A stretch of DNA of 64,000 nt from Actinobacillus genomosp. 1 (lineage in GTDB: Bacteria; Pseudomonadota; Gammaproteobacteria; Enterobacterales; Pasteurellaceae). The translations under genes were made by a program, and so were the position numbers. Under the pieces are notes generated by a model. That model ran no database searches, was not told the DNA's origin, and was given only the letters and a program-made list of their open reading frames with translations. The stretch lies in NCBI RefSeq assembly GCF_029774175.1, contig NZ_CP103834.1, positions 1,250,501 to 1,314,500 on the forward strand, read 5' to 3'. Shown in pieces: positions 15,451 through 23,191 of the stretch (positions within the stretch are counted from its first letter, which is position 1; the number at the start of each line of letters is the position of its first letter).

Positions 15451-15865
15451 AATTGCAAAAGAATTTAGTTTCGATATGGCGCATATGCTCGATGGGCACG
15501 ACGGCAAATGCCAAAACTTACACGGACATACTTATAAACTTCAGGTGGAAGTTAGCGGCGACTTAGTTGCTGAAGGAGCGAAACGAGGCATGGTGATGGA
15601 TTATTCCGATTTACAATCGGTGGTGAAACGTGAAATATTAGACCCGATGGATCACGCCTATATCTACGATTTAAATAGCGACAGAGAAAGCCAAGTTGCC
15701 AAACTGTTAATCGATTTAAACTCTAAAGTTTACGGTATTCCAAGCCGCACGACAGCGGAAGAAATGGCGAAATATATGTTTGAAAAGCTGGAAAAAGTCG
15801 GTTTACCGGTCAGCTTAATTCGCCTTTGGGAAACGCCAACCTCATATTGTGAATATTCACGATAA
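15443..15865 (+). CDS. queD: 6-carboxy-5,6,7,8-tetrahydropterin synthase
   Basis: A 140-residue member of the 6-pyruvoyl-tetrahydropterin synthase family that makes 6-carboxytetrahydropterin from dihydroneopterin triphosphate. The zinc histidines are visible in FDMAHML and NLHGHTYK, with the catalytic cysteine in GKCQN, and the acidic WETPTSYCEY segment closes the protein. The start is set at the ATG at 15443, overlapping the end of queC (ATGTTTAA). The earlier in-frame start at 15407 lies inside queC and would add an unlike N-terminus. Translational coupling with queC is likely. Confidence 0.94.
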   Translation: MFKIAKEFSFDMAHMLDGHDGKCQNLHGHTYKLQVEVSGDLVAEGAKRGMVMDYSDLQSVVKREILDPMDHAYIYDLNSDRESQVAKLLIDLNSKVYGIPSRTTAEEMAKYMFEKLEKVGLPVSLIRLWETPTSYCEYSR

Positions 15866-15889
15866 TTGCAGGAAAAAACACGATTTATC

Positions 15890-16522
15890 ATGACTGCGAT
15901 TATTTATCCCAATATTGAATTTCCGATTGTCGAAATCTTTGAAAGCCTGCAAGGTGAAGGCTTTAACACCGGATTACCTTGCATTTTCGTGCGTTTAGGC
16001 AAATGTAATCTGGCTTGCCCGTGGTGCGATACCAACTATAACGAATACGAAAAATGGAGCGTGGCGAAAATTCTTGAACGAGTAAAATCTTATTCCGCCA
16101 AGAATATTATCATTACCGGTGGCGAACCGACGATGTATACCAATTTAAGCGTATTACTCGATGTATTTAAAGCGGAAGGTTATTGGTTGGCGATTGAAAC
16201 GAACGGCTTAAAAACCATCCCAAAACAAATTGATTATATCGCCACTAGCCCGAAACTAATGTATCAAGAGAAATATTTGAAAGAGTGTATTCCATTTGCT
16301 AACGAAGTCCGTATCGTGATGGACAAAGGCGATGTACAAGGTTTTTGTGAACAAATCGAAACACAAATTACCGCTGAACATTACTACCTTTCTCCTTGCG
16401 AAGTGGATGGCAAAATGAATTTATTGGAAACCATTACCCAACTCGGTATTTTGAATCAACGAGCGAATAAACCCAAATGGCAATTGAGTTTACAAACACA
16501 TAAATTGGTCGGTATCGAATAA
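15890..16522 (+). CDS. queE: 7-carboxy-7-deazaguanine synthase
   Basis: A 210-residue radical-SAM enzyme that contracts 6-carboxytetrahydropterin to 7-carboxy-7-deazaguanine. The cluster-binding cysteines are Cys39, Cys43 and Cys46 (KCNLACPWCD), and ITGGEPTMY carries the SAM-binding GGE motif. I chose the ATG at 15890, giving MTAIIYPN; a TTG at 15866 is an alternative with no better ribosome site. It is the last gene of the queCDE operon. Its terminator hairpin has been split by an insertion sequence just downstream. Confidence 0.93.
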   Translation: MTAIIYPNIEFPIVEIFESLQGEGFNTGLPCIFVRLGKCNLACPWCDTNYNEYEKWSVAKILERVKSYSAKNIIITGGEPTMYTNLSVLLDVFKAEGYWLAIETNGLKTIPKQIDYIATSPKLMYQEKYLKECIPFANEVRIVMDKGDVQGFCEQIETQITAEHYYLSPCEVDGKMNLLETITQLGILNQRANKPKWQLSLQTHKLVGIE

Positions 16523-16540
16523 GTTTATTCGTAAATATAG

Positions 16541-16552
16541 AAAGCCCTCAAA
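16541..16552. terminator. Left arm of a terminator hairpin split by the IS
   Basis: AAAGCCCTCAAA here is exactly complementary to TTTGAGGGCTTT at 17985-17996, on the far side of the insertion sequence. Removing the IS and one copy of the 3-base target repeat joins them into a 12-bp stem with a 9-base loop and a T-run. This would be a bidirectional terminator for queE and pepA. Confidence 0.75.
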
Positions 16553-16554
16553 AT

Positions 16555-16578
16555 TGATCTGCACCCCAAAAGTTGGAC
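16555..16578 (+). repeat. Left terminal inverted repeat of the IS
   Basis: It matches the complement of 17951-17974 at about 20 of 24 positions, including the TGATCTG tip. Confidence 0.88.
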
Positions 16579-16612
16579 TAAAACTCCAACAGATTAAGGT
16601 GCAGATTTTTTT

Positions 16613-17122
16613 ATGACTAAATATAACTCACTATTCAAACAACAAGTCATCGAGTTTTATCTTCAAAATGACAAAAACTATTCATTCACTCAACGATATT
16701 TTCAATTATCCAAGAAAACCTTAACTCGGTGGATTGCTCAATTTAATCATAACGGAATTAATGGGTTAGTGGTGACGGGTAAGAAGCAAAAATATTCCCC
16801 CGAATTCAAATTAACCGTTATACAAGCGGTCAAAAAAGGGCAATTTTCTGCGGAAAGAGCCTCCCTTCATTTTGGTATCGCTAATTCAGGTTCGATTAGC
16901 CAATGGTTGAAAGCCTTTGAAAAACAAGGTATAAACGGTTTATTCCCCAAACCCAAAGGTCGTCCGACAATGAAATCGAAATACCCCCAAATGCCTCCCC
17001 CACCTAAAACCGAAGAAGAACGCTTACGTTATCGTATTTTAGAGCTGGAAGCGGAGGTAGCTTACCTAAAAAAGTTACGGGAGTTCAACCAACAAAAAAT
17101 GCGGCAAAAGCAGCCATCGTAA
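16613..17122 (+). CDS. IS150-group OrfA (transposase N-terminal DNA-binding part)
   Basis: A 169-residue protein with two helix-turn-helix regions (about residues 10-40 and 60-105) that bind the IS ends, followed by a leucine-zipper-like helix (about residues 138-158). An A AAA AAG heptamer at 17068-17074 is in the exact phase for -1 ribosomal slippage. After slipping, the frame is open into OrfB, giving the full OrfAB transposase. The coding sequence carries a perfect USS word, ACAAGCGGT, at 16822-16830. Confidence 0.92.
   Translation: MTKYNSLFKQQVIEFYLQNDKNYSFTQRYFQLSKKTLTRWIAQFNHNGINGLVVTGKKQKYSPEFKLTVIQAVKKGQFSAERASLHFGIANSGSISQWLKAFEKQGINGLFPKPKGRPTMKSKYPQMPPPPKTEEERLRYRILELEAEVAYLKKLREFNQQKMRQKQPS
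17068..17074 (+). other. Programmed -1 frameshift site (A6G)
   Basis: AAAAAAG in the phase A-AAA-AAG relative to OrfA, the canonical slippery heptamer of IS150-group elements. The OrfB frame is open from here onward. Confidence 0.82.
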
Positions 17123-17127
17123 AAACG

Positions 17128-17946
17128 TTGCGGGTGAATTTTCCCTTAGAAATCCTACTCCCTTTGATAGGTTTAAAACGCAGTACTTTCTTTTATCACT
17201 TACAACCTAAAATCGATAAAAATGCCGTGATGAGGCAGAAAATGGTTGAGATTTATCAGGATAATGATGGCAATTATGGCTATCGTCGTATTACGTTAAA
17301 GTTACGTGATTTTTTGGGTGCGATTAACCATAAGCGTGTTCAAGCAATAATGCAACAGCTTGATTTAAAGGGAAAATGTAAGCAGAGGAAATATCGCTCT
17401 TATAAAGGTGACGTGGGGAAAATTGCCGAGAATGTATTGCAACAAGATTTTCACGCAACGGCGCCAAATGAAAAGCTCGTCACGGATATCACCGAGTTTA
17501 AATGTGCGGAAGGCAAGCTCTATTTATCGCCCATTAAGGACTTATTTAATGGTGAAATTATTGCCCATGATTTAGCAAGAAGCCCGAACTTTGAGCAAGT
17601 GATGCGGATGCTAAAGCAAGCGGTCGCAAAACTGCCTAAGGACGCTAAACCGATTTTACATTCCGACCAAGGCTGGCAATATCAGATGGCTGACTATCAA
17701 GACATGCTGAGAAAACATCATATTAAACAAAGTATGTCGAGAAAAGGGAATTGCTTGGATAATGGGGCAATGGAAAGTTTCTTTGGGCGATTGAAAACGG
17801 AATGTTACTTTGGTAAGCGATTTGAAACTTTCGAACAGCTTGAGAAAGTGATTCACGAGTACATTCATTATTACAACAATGAGCGTATTCAAGTGAAATT
17901 AAAAGGACTGAGCCCTGTACAATACAGAACTCAGTCTTTAAATTAA
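17128..17946 (+). CDS. IS150-group OrfB (transposase catalytic part)
   Basis: A 272-residue DDE integrase-fold domain. It has the N-terminal HTH_21-like region (YQDNDGNYGYRRI), the first Asp in LVTDITEF, the second in LHSDQGWQYQ and the Glu in ESFFGRLKTE, so all three catalytic acids are present. It lies in the -1 frame relative to OrfA, and the frame is open upstream to the A6G slippery site, so it is probably made mainly as an OrfAB fusion. The TTG at 17128 is an arbitrary start. A near-USS, GCAAGCGGTCGCAAA, is at 17616-17630. Confidence 0.92.
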   Translation: MRVNFPLEILLPLIGLKRSTFFYHLQPKIDKNAVMRQKMVEIYQDNDGNYGYRRITLKLRDFLGAINHKRVQAIMQQLDLKGKCKQRKYRSYKGDVGKIAENVLQQDFHATAPNEKLVTDITEFKCAEGKLYLSPIKDLFNGEIIAHDLARSPNFEQVMRMLKQAVAKLPKDAKPILHSDQGWQYQMADYQDMLRKHHIKQSMSRKGNCLDNGAMESFFGRLKTECYFGKRFETFEQLEKVIHEYIHYYNNERIQVKLKGLSPVQYRTQSLN

Positions 17947-17950
17947 AACA

Positions 17951-17974
17951 GTCTAACTTTTTGGGGTCAGATCA
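17951..17974 (-). repeat. Right terminal inverted repeat of the IS
   Basis: It is complementary to the left end at 16555-16578 with only a few mismatches. Confidence 0.88.
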
Positions 17975-17984
17975 AATAGAGATA

Positions 17985-17996
17985 TTTGAGGGCTTT
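17985..17996. terminator. Right arm of the split terminator hairpin
   Basis: TTTGAGGGCTTT pairs with 16541-16552 across the IS. A T-rich stretch follows on the plus strand. See the left arm for the reconstruction. Confidence 0.75.
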
Positions 17997-18022
17997 TCAA
18001 TTTTTGATAAAAATTTGACCGC

Positions 18023-19522
18023 TTATTGATTATTTGCTTTATTAATCAAGAATTGACTTAACAATGAAACAGGTCTGCCGGTTGCACCTTTTGCCGCACC
18101 GGACTTCCAAGCCGTACCGGCAATATCCAAATGCGCCCACGTATATTTTTTAGTGAAGTTCGATAAGAACTGTCCGGCGGTAATCGCACCGCCTAAACGT
18201 CCGCCGATATTTGCCAAATCGGCAAAATTCGACTTAAGTTGTTCTTGATATTCTTCGCCCAGCGGTAAACGCCATGCTTTATCGTCCGCTTGTTCCGCCG
18301 CATTTAATAATTCGTTTGCCAACACATTACTGGTGGACATTAAACCGCTGTTATGCGCACCTAACGCAATCATACAAGCACCGGTCAGCGTTGCCATATC
18401 AATAACCAGTTCCGGCTCGAAGCGTTCTACATAAGTCAGCGTATCACACAATACTAAACGACCTTCCGCATCGGTATTCAACACTTCTACGGTTAAACCG
18501 TTCATCGTGGTCAGAATATCGCCCGGGCGATAGGCATTGCCGTCCGGCATATTCTCACAGCCTGCCAGCACACCGATTACGTTCAGCGGTAATTTCATTT
18601 CCGCTAACGCTTTCATTGTCCCGTACACCGAAGCTGCCCCGCCCATATCGTATTTCATCTCATCCATTGAGTCGGACGGTTTAATCGAAATACCGCCCGA
18701 GTCGAAAGTCAGCCCTTTACCGACTAAAACGATGGGTTTTGCCTCCGGATTCGGATGATTTTTATATTCGATTACCGATAAATACGCCGGATTTGGCGAC
18801 CCGCGAGAAACCGCTAAATAAGCATTCATACCTAATGTTGCCATTTCCGCTTCATCAATTACCGTGGTACGAATGTTGTCATACTCTGCGGCTAAGCCCT
18901 TTGCCAATTCGGCTAAATATGCCGGATTACAAACGTTCGGCGGACAGTTTGCGACGTTTTTCGCAAAGGCGACACCTGTCGAGATCGCTTTACCGTGTTC
19001 TAACGCACGTTCCGCATCGGCTAAGTCTTTACGGTTTGCTACGTTAAAGATAACACGGCGGAATTCTCGGCGTACTTCCGGTTTAATACTCTTGAAATCG
19101 TTATAGCTGTATACACTTTCTTGAATCGCCTCAATTGCAAAACGGACATTCCAATAACTTGTACGACCTTTTACGTGTAATTCGGTCAGAAAACAAACTA
19201 CTTCCATCGACCCCGTTTCACTGACGGCTTGTACCATTTTTTGAATAATTTGTTTATATTGGCGTTCGGTTAATTCTCTTTCTTTTCCGCAACCGACCAA
19301 TAACACGCGATCAGCGGGTACGTTAGGTACATTATGCAGTAAAAGCGTTTGCCCCGCCTTGCCTTCCAAATCGCCACGACGTAATAACGTGCTGATATAG
19401 CCTTCGCTCAACTTGTCCAACTGTTCCGCCGCTGCGGATAAACGACGAGGCTCATACACACCGACAACCAAACATGCGGTACGTTGTTTCTCGACACTGC
19501 CGTTTTTTACACTAAATTCCAT
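18023..19522 (-). CDS. pepA: Leucyl aminopeptidase (cytosol aminopeptidase, M17)
   Basis: A 499-residue hexameric di-metal aminopeptidase that trims N-terminal residues from peptides. In the E. coli homologue it also binds DNA at recombination sites. The family signature NTDAEGRLVLCDTL (near residue 347) holds metal and catalytic residues. VGKGLTFDSGGISIKPS and the catalytic-lysine region are conserved, and the C-terminal TAWKSGAAKGATGRPVSLL is typical. Only about 50 bases separate its stop codon from the insertion sequence, whose arrival split the terminator it shared with queE. Confidence 0.95.
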   Translation of the reverse strand: MEFSVKNGSVEKQRTACLVVGVYEPRRLSAAAEQLDKLSEGYISTLLRRGDLEGKAGQTLLLHNVPNVPADRVLLVGCGKERELTERQYKQIIQKMVQAVSETGSMEVVCFLTELHVKGRTSYWNVRFAIEAIQESVYSYNDFKSIKPEVRREFRRVIFNVANRKDLADAERALEHGKAISTGVAFAKNVANCPPNVCNPAYLAELAKGLAAEYDNIRTTVIDEAEMATLGMNAYLAVSRGSPNPAYLSVIEYKNHPNPEAKPIVLVGKGLTFDSGGISIKPSDSMDEMKYDMGGAASVYGTMKALAEMKLPLNVIGVLAGCENMPDGNAYRPGDILTTMNGLTVEVLNTDAEGRLVLCDTLTYVERFEPELVIDMATLTGACMIALGAHNSGLMSTSNVLANELLNAAEQADDKAWRLPLGEEYQEQLKSNFADLANIGGRLGGAITAGQFLSNFTKKYTWAHLDIAGTAWKSGAAKGATGRPVSLLSQFLINKANNQ

Positions 19523-19883
19523 CCGTAACTCCTTTCTTGTAAAATTAAAAGGCTAAAGTAACTTTTCATTACTCACATTGCGAATAACCTACCGATTTAT
19601 CTTAAAAATTACAAGTAGAAAATGAGAGAAATAACAAGTTTCTTTTAAAATCCCCAAAAACGCCGATAAAGTAGGTATTTTCGGATAAATAATCTAAAAG
19701 ATTCATAGGGTTAGTTTGATTAGAACATTATAAAACCACTCGCTAGCGCATAAACAACACCGGCATAGTGTTTTCCTTTTGGACGACTTATTCTATACTA
19801 AATACTTCCTATTTCTGCCCGATGAATTTTATCGGTAGAATATTTGTCTTAATTAAACTGACGGCATCGTTAATGGAAAAATT
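19523..19883. other. Intergenic region between divergent pepA and an STN-like gene
   Basis: About 360 AT-rich bases without a gene. On the minus strand TTGTAA followed 17 bases later by TAGGTT is a weak promoter candidate for pepA. A short AACAC/GTGTT hairpin near 19752-19772 and a CGCTAGCG palindrome near 19740 have no clear role. Confidence 0.4.
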
Positions 19884-20699
19884 ATGAAAAAATTAATTAA
19901 TAAAATTTTGTTCTCCGGTATGGCATTTATTTTTCTACCGCCTCAAGTTATTGCCGATGACAGCTCTCTCTTTAACCGCTACGAACAAGCCAAACTCAAA
20001 ATTACCTATGAAGGAGAAGCGGGAAACTTACTGCAACAGCTGGCGCAACGTCTAAAAATCGGTTTTATCGCCTATGAGTTAGATACGACCCGTAAGGTTT
20101 CCATACCGAATAACGGTGAAGTGGCGATTAAAACGCTTATTCAACAATTAACTTCACAAATACCCGATGCCGATATTCGTTTTGAGAAGATTGAAGATCG
20201 CCTGTTTTTGGTCGCATCGAAAAAAAACACACCTCCTTTAATCACTCATAAAGCAGTTCCGGAACAATTTATCGGAGAGGCGGTTTTTTCTTCCGATGAC
20301 GAAAGTACTTCAAATACCGAAAATGCCCAAATGAGCAGTAATACGCCCGATTTAACCGACAAAAGTGCGCAAAAACTCAAAAGTATCATTGATGTTGTCA
20401 CCAACCAAGAAATCATCGCACAATATAAATCTAAAAAAGCACCGCAATATCAAGTTACAAGCAAAGAAAAACTCGGTTTACAAAATATTCGTGTCACACC
20501 GTTAGGTACTTTCTTAGTGTTTGATAAAGAGGTTGATATCAACACTCTCACGTTGAAAGGTAACTTTGAGAATAGTGCGCAACACGATAATTTAATTGCT
20601 ATTTCTCACAAAGACAGAGTGGCACCGAATCAAATTGAAGTGGTTAATCGTGAAGGTAAAAAATTAATTTTAAAAAAATCTACCGCTAAAACACGATAA
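19884..20699 (+). CDS. Exported protein with STN-like domain, function unknown
   Basis: A 271-residue protein that I do not recognise as a named family. A signal peptide (residues 1-24, ending QVIA, then DDSS) points to the periplasm or envelope. Residues about 35-110 (ITYEGEAGNLLQQLAQRLKIGFIAYEL then VSIPNNGEVAIKTLIQQL) have the alternating pattern of the secretin/TonB short N-terminal (STN) or DotD-like fold, usually a periplasmic docking module. Residues 125-160 are Ser/Thr/Asn-rich linker. The C-terminal 90 residues are predicted beta-rich. It ends about 195 bases before lptF, with a USS hairpin between, so co-transcription is unlikely. No secretin gene is nearby. Confidence 0.65.
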   Translation: MKKLINKILFSGMAFIFLPPQVIADDSSLFNRYEQAKLKITYEGEAGNLLQQLAQRLKIGFIAYELDTTRKVSIPNNGEVAIKTLIQQLTSQIPDADIRFEKIEDRLFLVASKKNTPPLITHKAVPEQFIGEAVFSSDDESTSNTENAQMSSNTPDLTDKSAQKLKSIIDVVTNQEIIAQYKSKKAPQYQVTSKEKLGLQNIRVTPLGTFLVFDKEVDINTLTLKGNFENSAQHDNLIAISHKDRVAPNQIEVVNREGKKLILKKSTAKTR

Positions 20700-20789
20700 T
20701 CTTAGTCTTAACGAACATAGCCGTCTGATAAAACTAAGATTGTTCTCGTGATTTTTATCGCTAAAAAAGGTATGATTAGCACTTTTATA

Positions 20790-20842
20790 GCGGTCTTTTT
20801 TGGAAAAAATTTTGCAAATTCTCCTTGAAATTTAACCGCTTG
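20790..20842 (+). terminator. USS-pair hairpin before lptF
   Basis: AGCGGTC near 20790 and AACCGCTT near 20834-20841 bracket an A/T-rich loop with TTTTGCAAA. It is an imperfect inverted repeat after the STN-like gene. Confidence 0.4.
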
Positions 20843-20895
20843 CCCCCGTTTTTTATAGTTGCCGATAAACCGGCGGCTAATACGAGAGATACATT

Positions 20896-21999
20896 GTGAT
20901 TTTAAGTCGATATTTAACGAAAGAGATTTTTAAAAGTCAGTTGGCTATTCTGTTTATTTTGCTACTGATGTTTTTCAGCCAACAGTTAATTAGTGTGCTG
21001 AATTCTGCGGTCAGCGGAAAAGTACCGACCGACTTAGTATTGAGTTTATTAGGGCTGGGTATGCCCGCTTTAGCTCAATTTATGCTACCGCTTTCCTTAT
21101 TCGTAGCATTGTTACTCACTCTGGGACGCTTCTATGCCGAAAGTGAAATTACCGTGATGCGAGCGTGCGGTATCGGTCAGAGTTTATTAACTAAAGTCGC
21201 ATTATTTCTTTCTATTTTTACTACGGCACTTGCGGTGTATAACGTGTTTTGGCTCACCCCTTGGGCAATCAATAAACAGAGTGAAATGTTGGCAGAAGCG
21301 AAATCCAACCCTCGTTTTTCCGCATTATCGGCGGGGCAATTTATGAGTGCCGGCGGCTATGTATTATTTATCGAAAATATTAATAACGAACAAAATAAAT
21401 TAAACGATATTTACGTATTCCAACCCGATCAACAGAAGAAAAATCGTCCTTCCGTAGTAGTTGCGGAATCCGGTCAGTTACAAGGTTTACCGAACGGCGA
21501 TCAAATTCTCACTCTTGAAAACAGTACGCGTTATGAAGGTACGGCAAATATTGCGGATTTTAGAATTTCTCATTTTGACGACTACCAAGCTTATCTCGGT
21601 TATCAAGATGTGGATTCCAATGAGAAATTAGTACAACGAGCGGATTTCACTAAATTATTGTCAGACCCATCGAATGAGGCAAAAGCGGAATTACAATGGC
21701 GTTTTGCATTGATTTTTGCCGTACCACTTATGGCATTACTCGCCGTACCGATGAGTAATGTGAATCCTCGTCAAGGACGTTTTGCGAAAGTGATTCCGGC
21801 GGTATTGCTGTATTTGATCTATTTCTTATTACAAAGCTCGCTTAAATCTTCCGGTGCTTCGGGCAAATTAGATGCGACCTTATTAATGCCGTTAGTATCG
21901 ATTGCCTTCTTTATATTAGCCATGGTAATGAACTTTTGGGATACAAAATGGATGTCGGCGATTCGTTATTCTTTCAGTCGTAATAAGGCGGTGGCGTAA
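20896..21999 (+). CDS. lptF: LPS export ABC transporter permease LptF
   Basis: A 367-residue inner-membrane subunit of the LptB2FGC complex, which extracts lipopolysaccharide from the inner membrane and passes it to the LptA bridge. Hydrophobic segments lie near residues 12-32, 55-80, 98-118 in the N-terminal half and 275-295, 302-320, 333-352 in the C-terminal half. Between them is the periplasmic beta-jellyroll (about 130-260). The start is GTG with a GAGA ribosome site. lptG begins directly after the stop codon, so the pair is co-translated. No lptB is adjacent. Confidence 0.94.
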   Translation: MILSRYLTKEIFKSQLAILFILLLMFFSQQLISVLNSAVSGKVPTDLVLSLLGLGMPALAQFMLPLSLFVALLLTLGRFYAESEITVMRACGIGQSLLTKVALFLSIFTTALAVYNVFWLTPWAINKQSEMLAEAKSNPRFSALSAGQFMSAGGYVLFIENINNEQNKLNDIYVFQPDQQKKNRPSVVVAESGQLQGLPNGDQILTLENSTRYEGTANIADFRISHFDDYQAYLGYQDVDSNEKLVQRADFTKLLSDPSNEAKAELQWRFALIFAVPLMALLAVPMSNVNPRQGRFAKVIPAVLLYLIYFLLQSSLKSSGASGKLDATLLMPLVSIAFFILAMVMNFWDTKWMSAIRYSFSRNKAVA

Positions 22000-23082
22000 A
22001 TGAATTTATTTGGTATGAATATTCTCGAACGCTATATCGGCAAAACTATTATTGCGATGATTTTTGCCGTACTGTTAATGTCGAGCGGTTTGGTGTTTAT
22101 CATTAAATTAGTCGAGGAATTTAAAGATGTCGGTAAAGGCTCTTATGATGCTTTAACCGCCACTTACTACTCGCTTTTAATGCTACCAAGCGATATTAAA
22201 GAATTTATCCCTGTGGTTGCCTTAATCGGCGGTTTATTAGGCTTGGGAAACCTTGCCAGCCGTAGCGAACTGGTGGTGATGCAAGCCTCCGGTTTTTCCC
22301 GTTTCCGTATCGGTCTAGCTGTTATGAAAACGGCGATTCCTCTCATTGTTTTCACTATGTTTATTAGCGAATGGGGAATCCCGCAAACCGAACAATATGC
22401 TCGAAATATGCGTTCTATCGCGCAAAGCGGCGGCTCGATGCTATCGACTAAAGGCGGCTTTTGGGCAAAAGACGGTAATGATTTTATTTATATTCGCCAT
22501 ATCGAAAACGAGCGAAAATTAAATAATGTGTCGATTTATCATTTTGAAGACAAAGTCTTAAAATCAGTCACTCAAGCCGATAATGCGATTTTTAATGGTG
22601 AGAATTGGACATTACAAAGCGTACAAACTTCATCACTTGCCGATAACAGTATTCAACAAGCAAAAGAAGTCAATAAAAACTGGCAGACAACGATTACACC
22701 AAGCAAATTAGGTATCGTATCGCTCAAACCGGAATCACTGTCTATTTCAGGTTTATCCGATTATGTCGGCTTCCTAAAAGAAACCGGACAAGATTCCAAA
22801 CGCTTCCAAATTGCTTTTTGGCGTAAAGTGTATCAGCCGATTTCAATGGCAGTGATGATGTTGCTTGCGATCTCGTTTGTCTTTGGACCGCTGCGCAGTA
22901 GCGCAATGGGAACCAAATTATTTATCGGTATCATCGCCGGCTTCGTGTTTTACGTATCCAATATCGTATTCGGCAATATGACGCTTGTCTTCTCGTGGAT
23001 ACCGGTCGCTATCGGTGCGTTAATTCCGAGCTTAATCTGTTTAAGTATTGTTTGGTGGCTACTCACCAAAAAACGTGATTAA
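22000..23082 (+). CDS. lptG: LPS export ABC transporter permease LptG
   Basis: A 360-residue partner of LptF with the same architecture: three N-terminal membrane segments, a periplasmic beta-jellyroll (about 130-265) and three C-terminal membrane segments. The LERYIGKTI start, EFIPVVALIGGLLGLGNLASRSELVVMQASG (the coupling-helix region contacting LptB) and the C-terminal FVFYVSN block are typical. The ATG at 22000 abuts the lptF stop codon. The ATG at 22015 (MNILERYIG) is an equally plausible start that better matches homologues. Confidence 0.93.
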   Translation: MNLFGMNILERYIGKTIIAMIFAVLLMSSGLVFIIKLVEEFKDVGKGSYDALTATYYSLLMLPSDIKEFIPVVALIGGLLGLGNLASRSELVVMQASGFSRFRIGLAVMKTAIPLIVFTMFISEWGIPQTEQYARNMRSIAQSGGSMLSTKGGFWAKDGNDFIYIRHIENERKLNNVSIYHFEDKVLKSVTQADNAIFNGENWTLQSVQTSSLADNSIQQAKEVNKNWQTTITPSKLGIVSLKPESLSISGLSDYVGFLKETGQDSKRFQIAFWRKVYQPISMAVMMLLAISFVFGPLRSSAMGTKLFIGIIAGFVFYVSNIVFGNMTLVFSWIPVAIGALIPSLICLSIVWWLLTKKRD

Positions 23083-23094
23083 TAACAAGTAATA

Positions 23095-23142
23095 ACAAGC
23101 GGTTAAATTTCTGCAAAATTTTGCAAAAAATTAACCGCTTAG
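23095..23142 (+). terminator. USS-pair terminator after lptG
   Basis: AAGCGGTTAAATTT (from 23097) pairs with AAATTAACCGCTT (to about 23140) around TGCAAAATTTTGCA. It separates lptFG from dnaE. Confidence 0.6.
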
Positions 23143-23191
23143 TTATGCTAAAATCCTCTCAAATTTTTCTTATCTCAATTTTAATATCGTA

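Larger units (their letters stand above)
16555..17974 (+). mobile_element. IS3-family (IS150-group) insertion sequence, complete
   Basis: About 1420 bp with 24-bp imperfect terminal inverted repeats: left TGATCTGCACCCCAAAAGTT... at 16555-16578 and right at 17951-17974 (complement TGATCTGACCCCAAAAAGTT...). An AAT triplet flanks both ends (16552-16554 and 17975-17977), consistent with the 3-bp target duplication of this group. Two overlapping-phase reading frames with an A6G slippery site fill the element. Both frames are intact, so it is likely active or recently so. I cannot assign a registered name. Confidence 0.93.

Noticed and set aside
19740..19772. CGCTAGCG palindrome and AACAC/GTGTT hairpin as terminator or operator
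   Set aside because: Too short, not followed by a clear T-run for either divergent gene, and no known motif.
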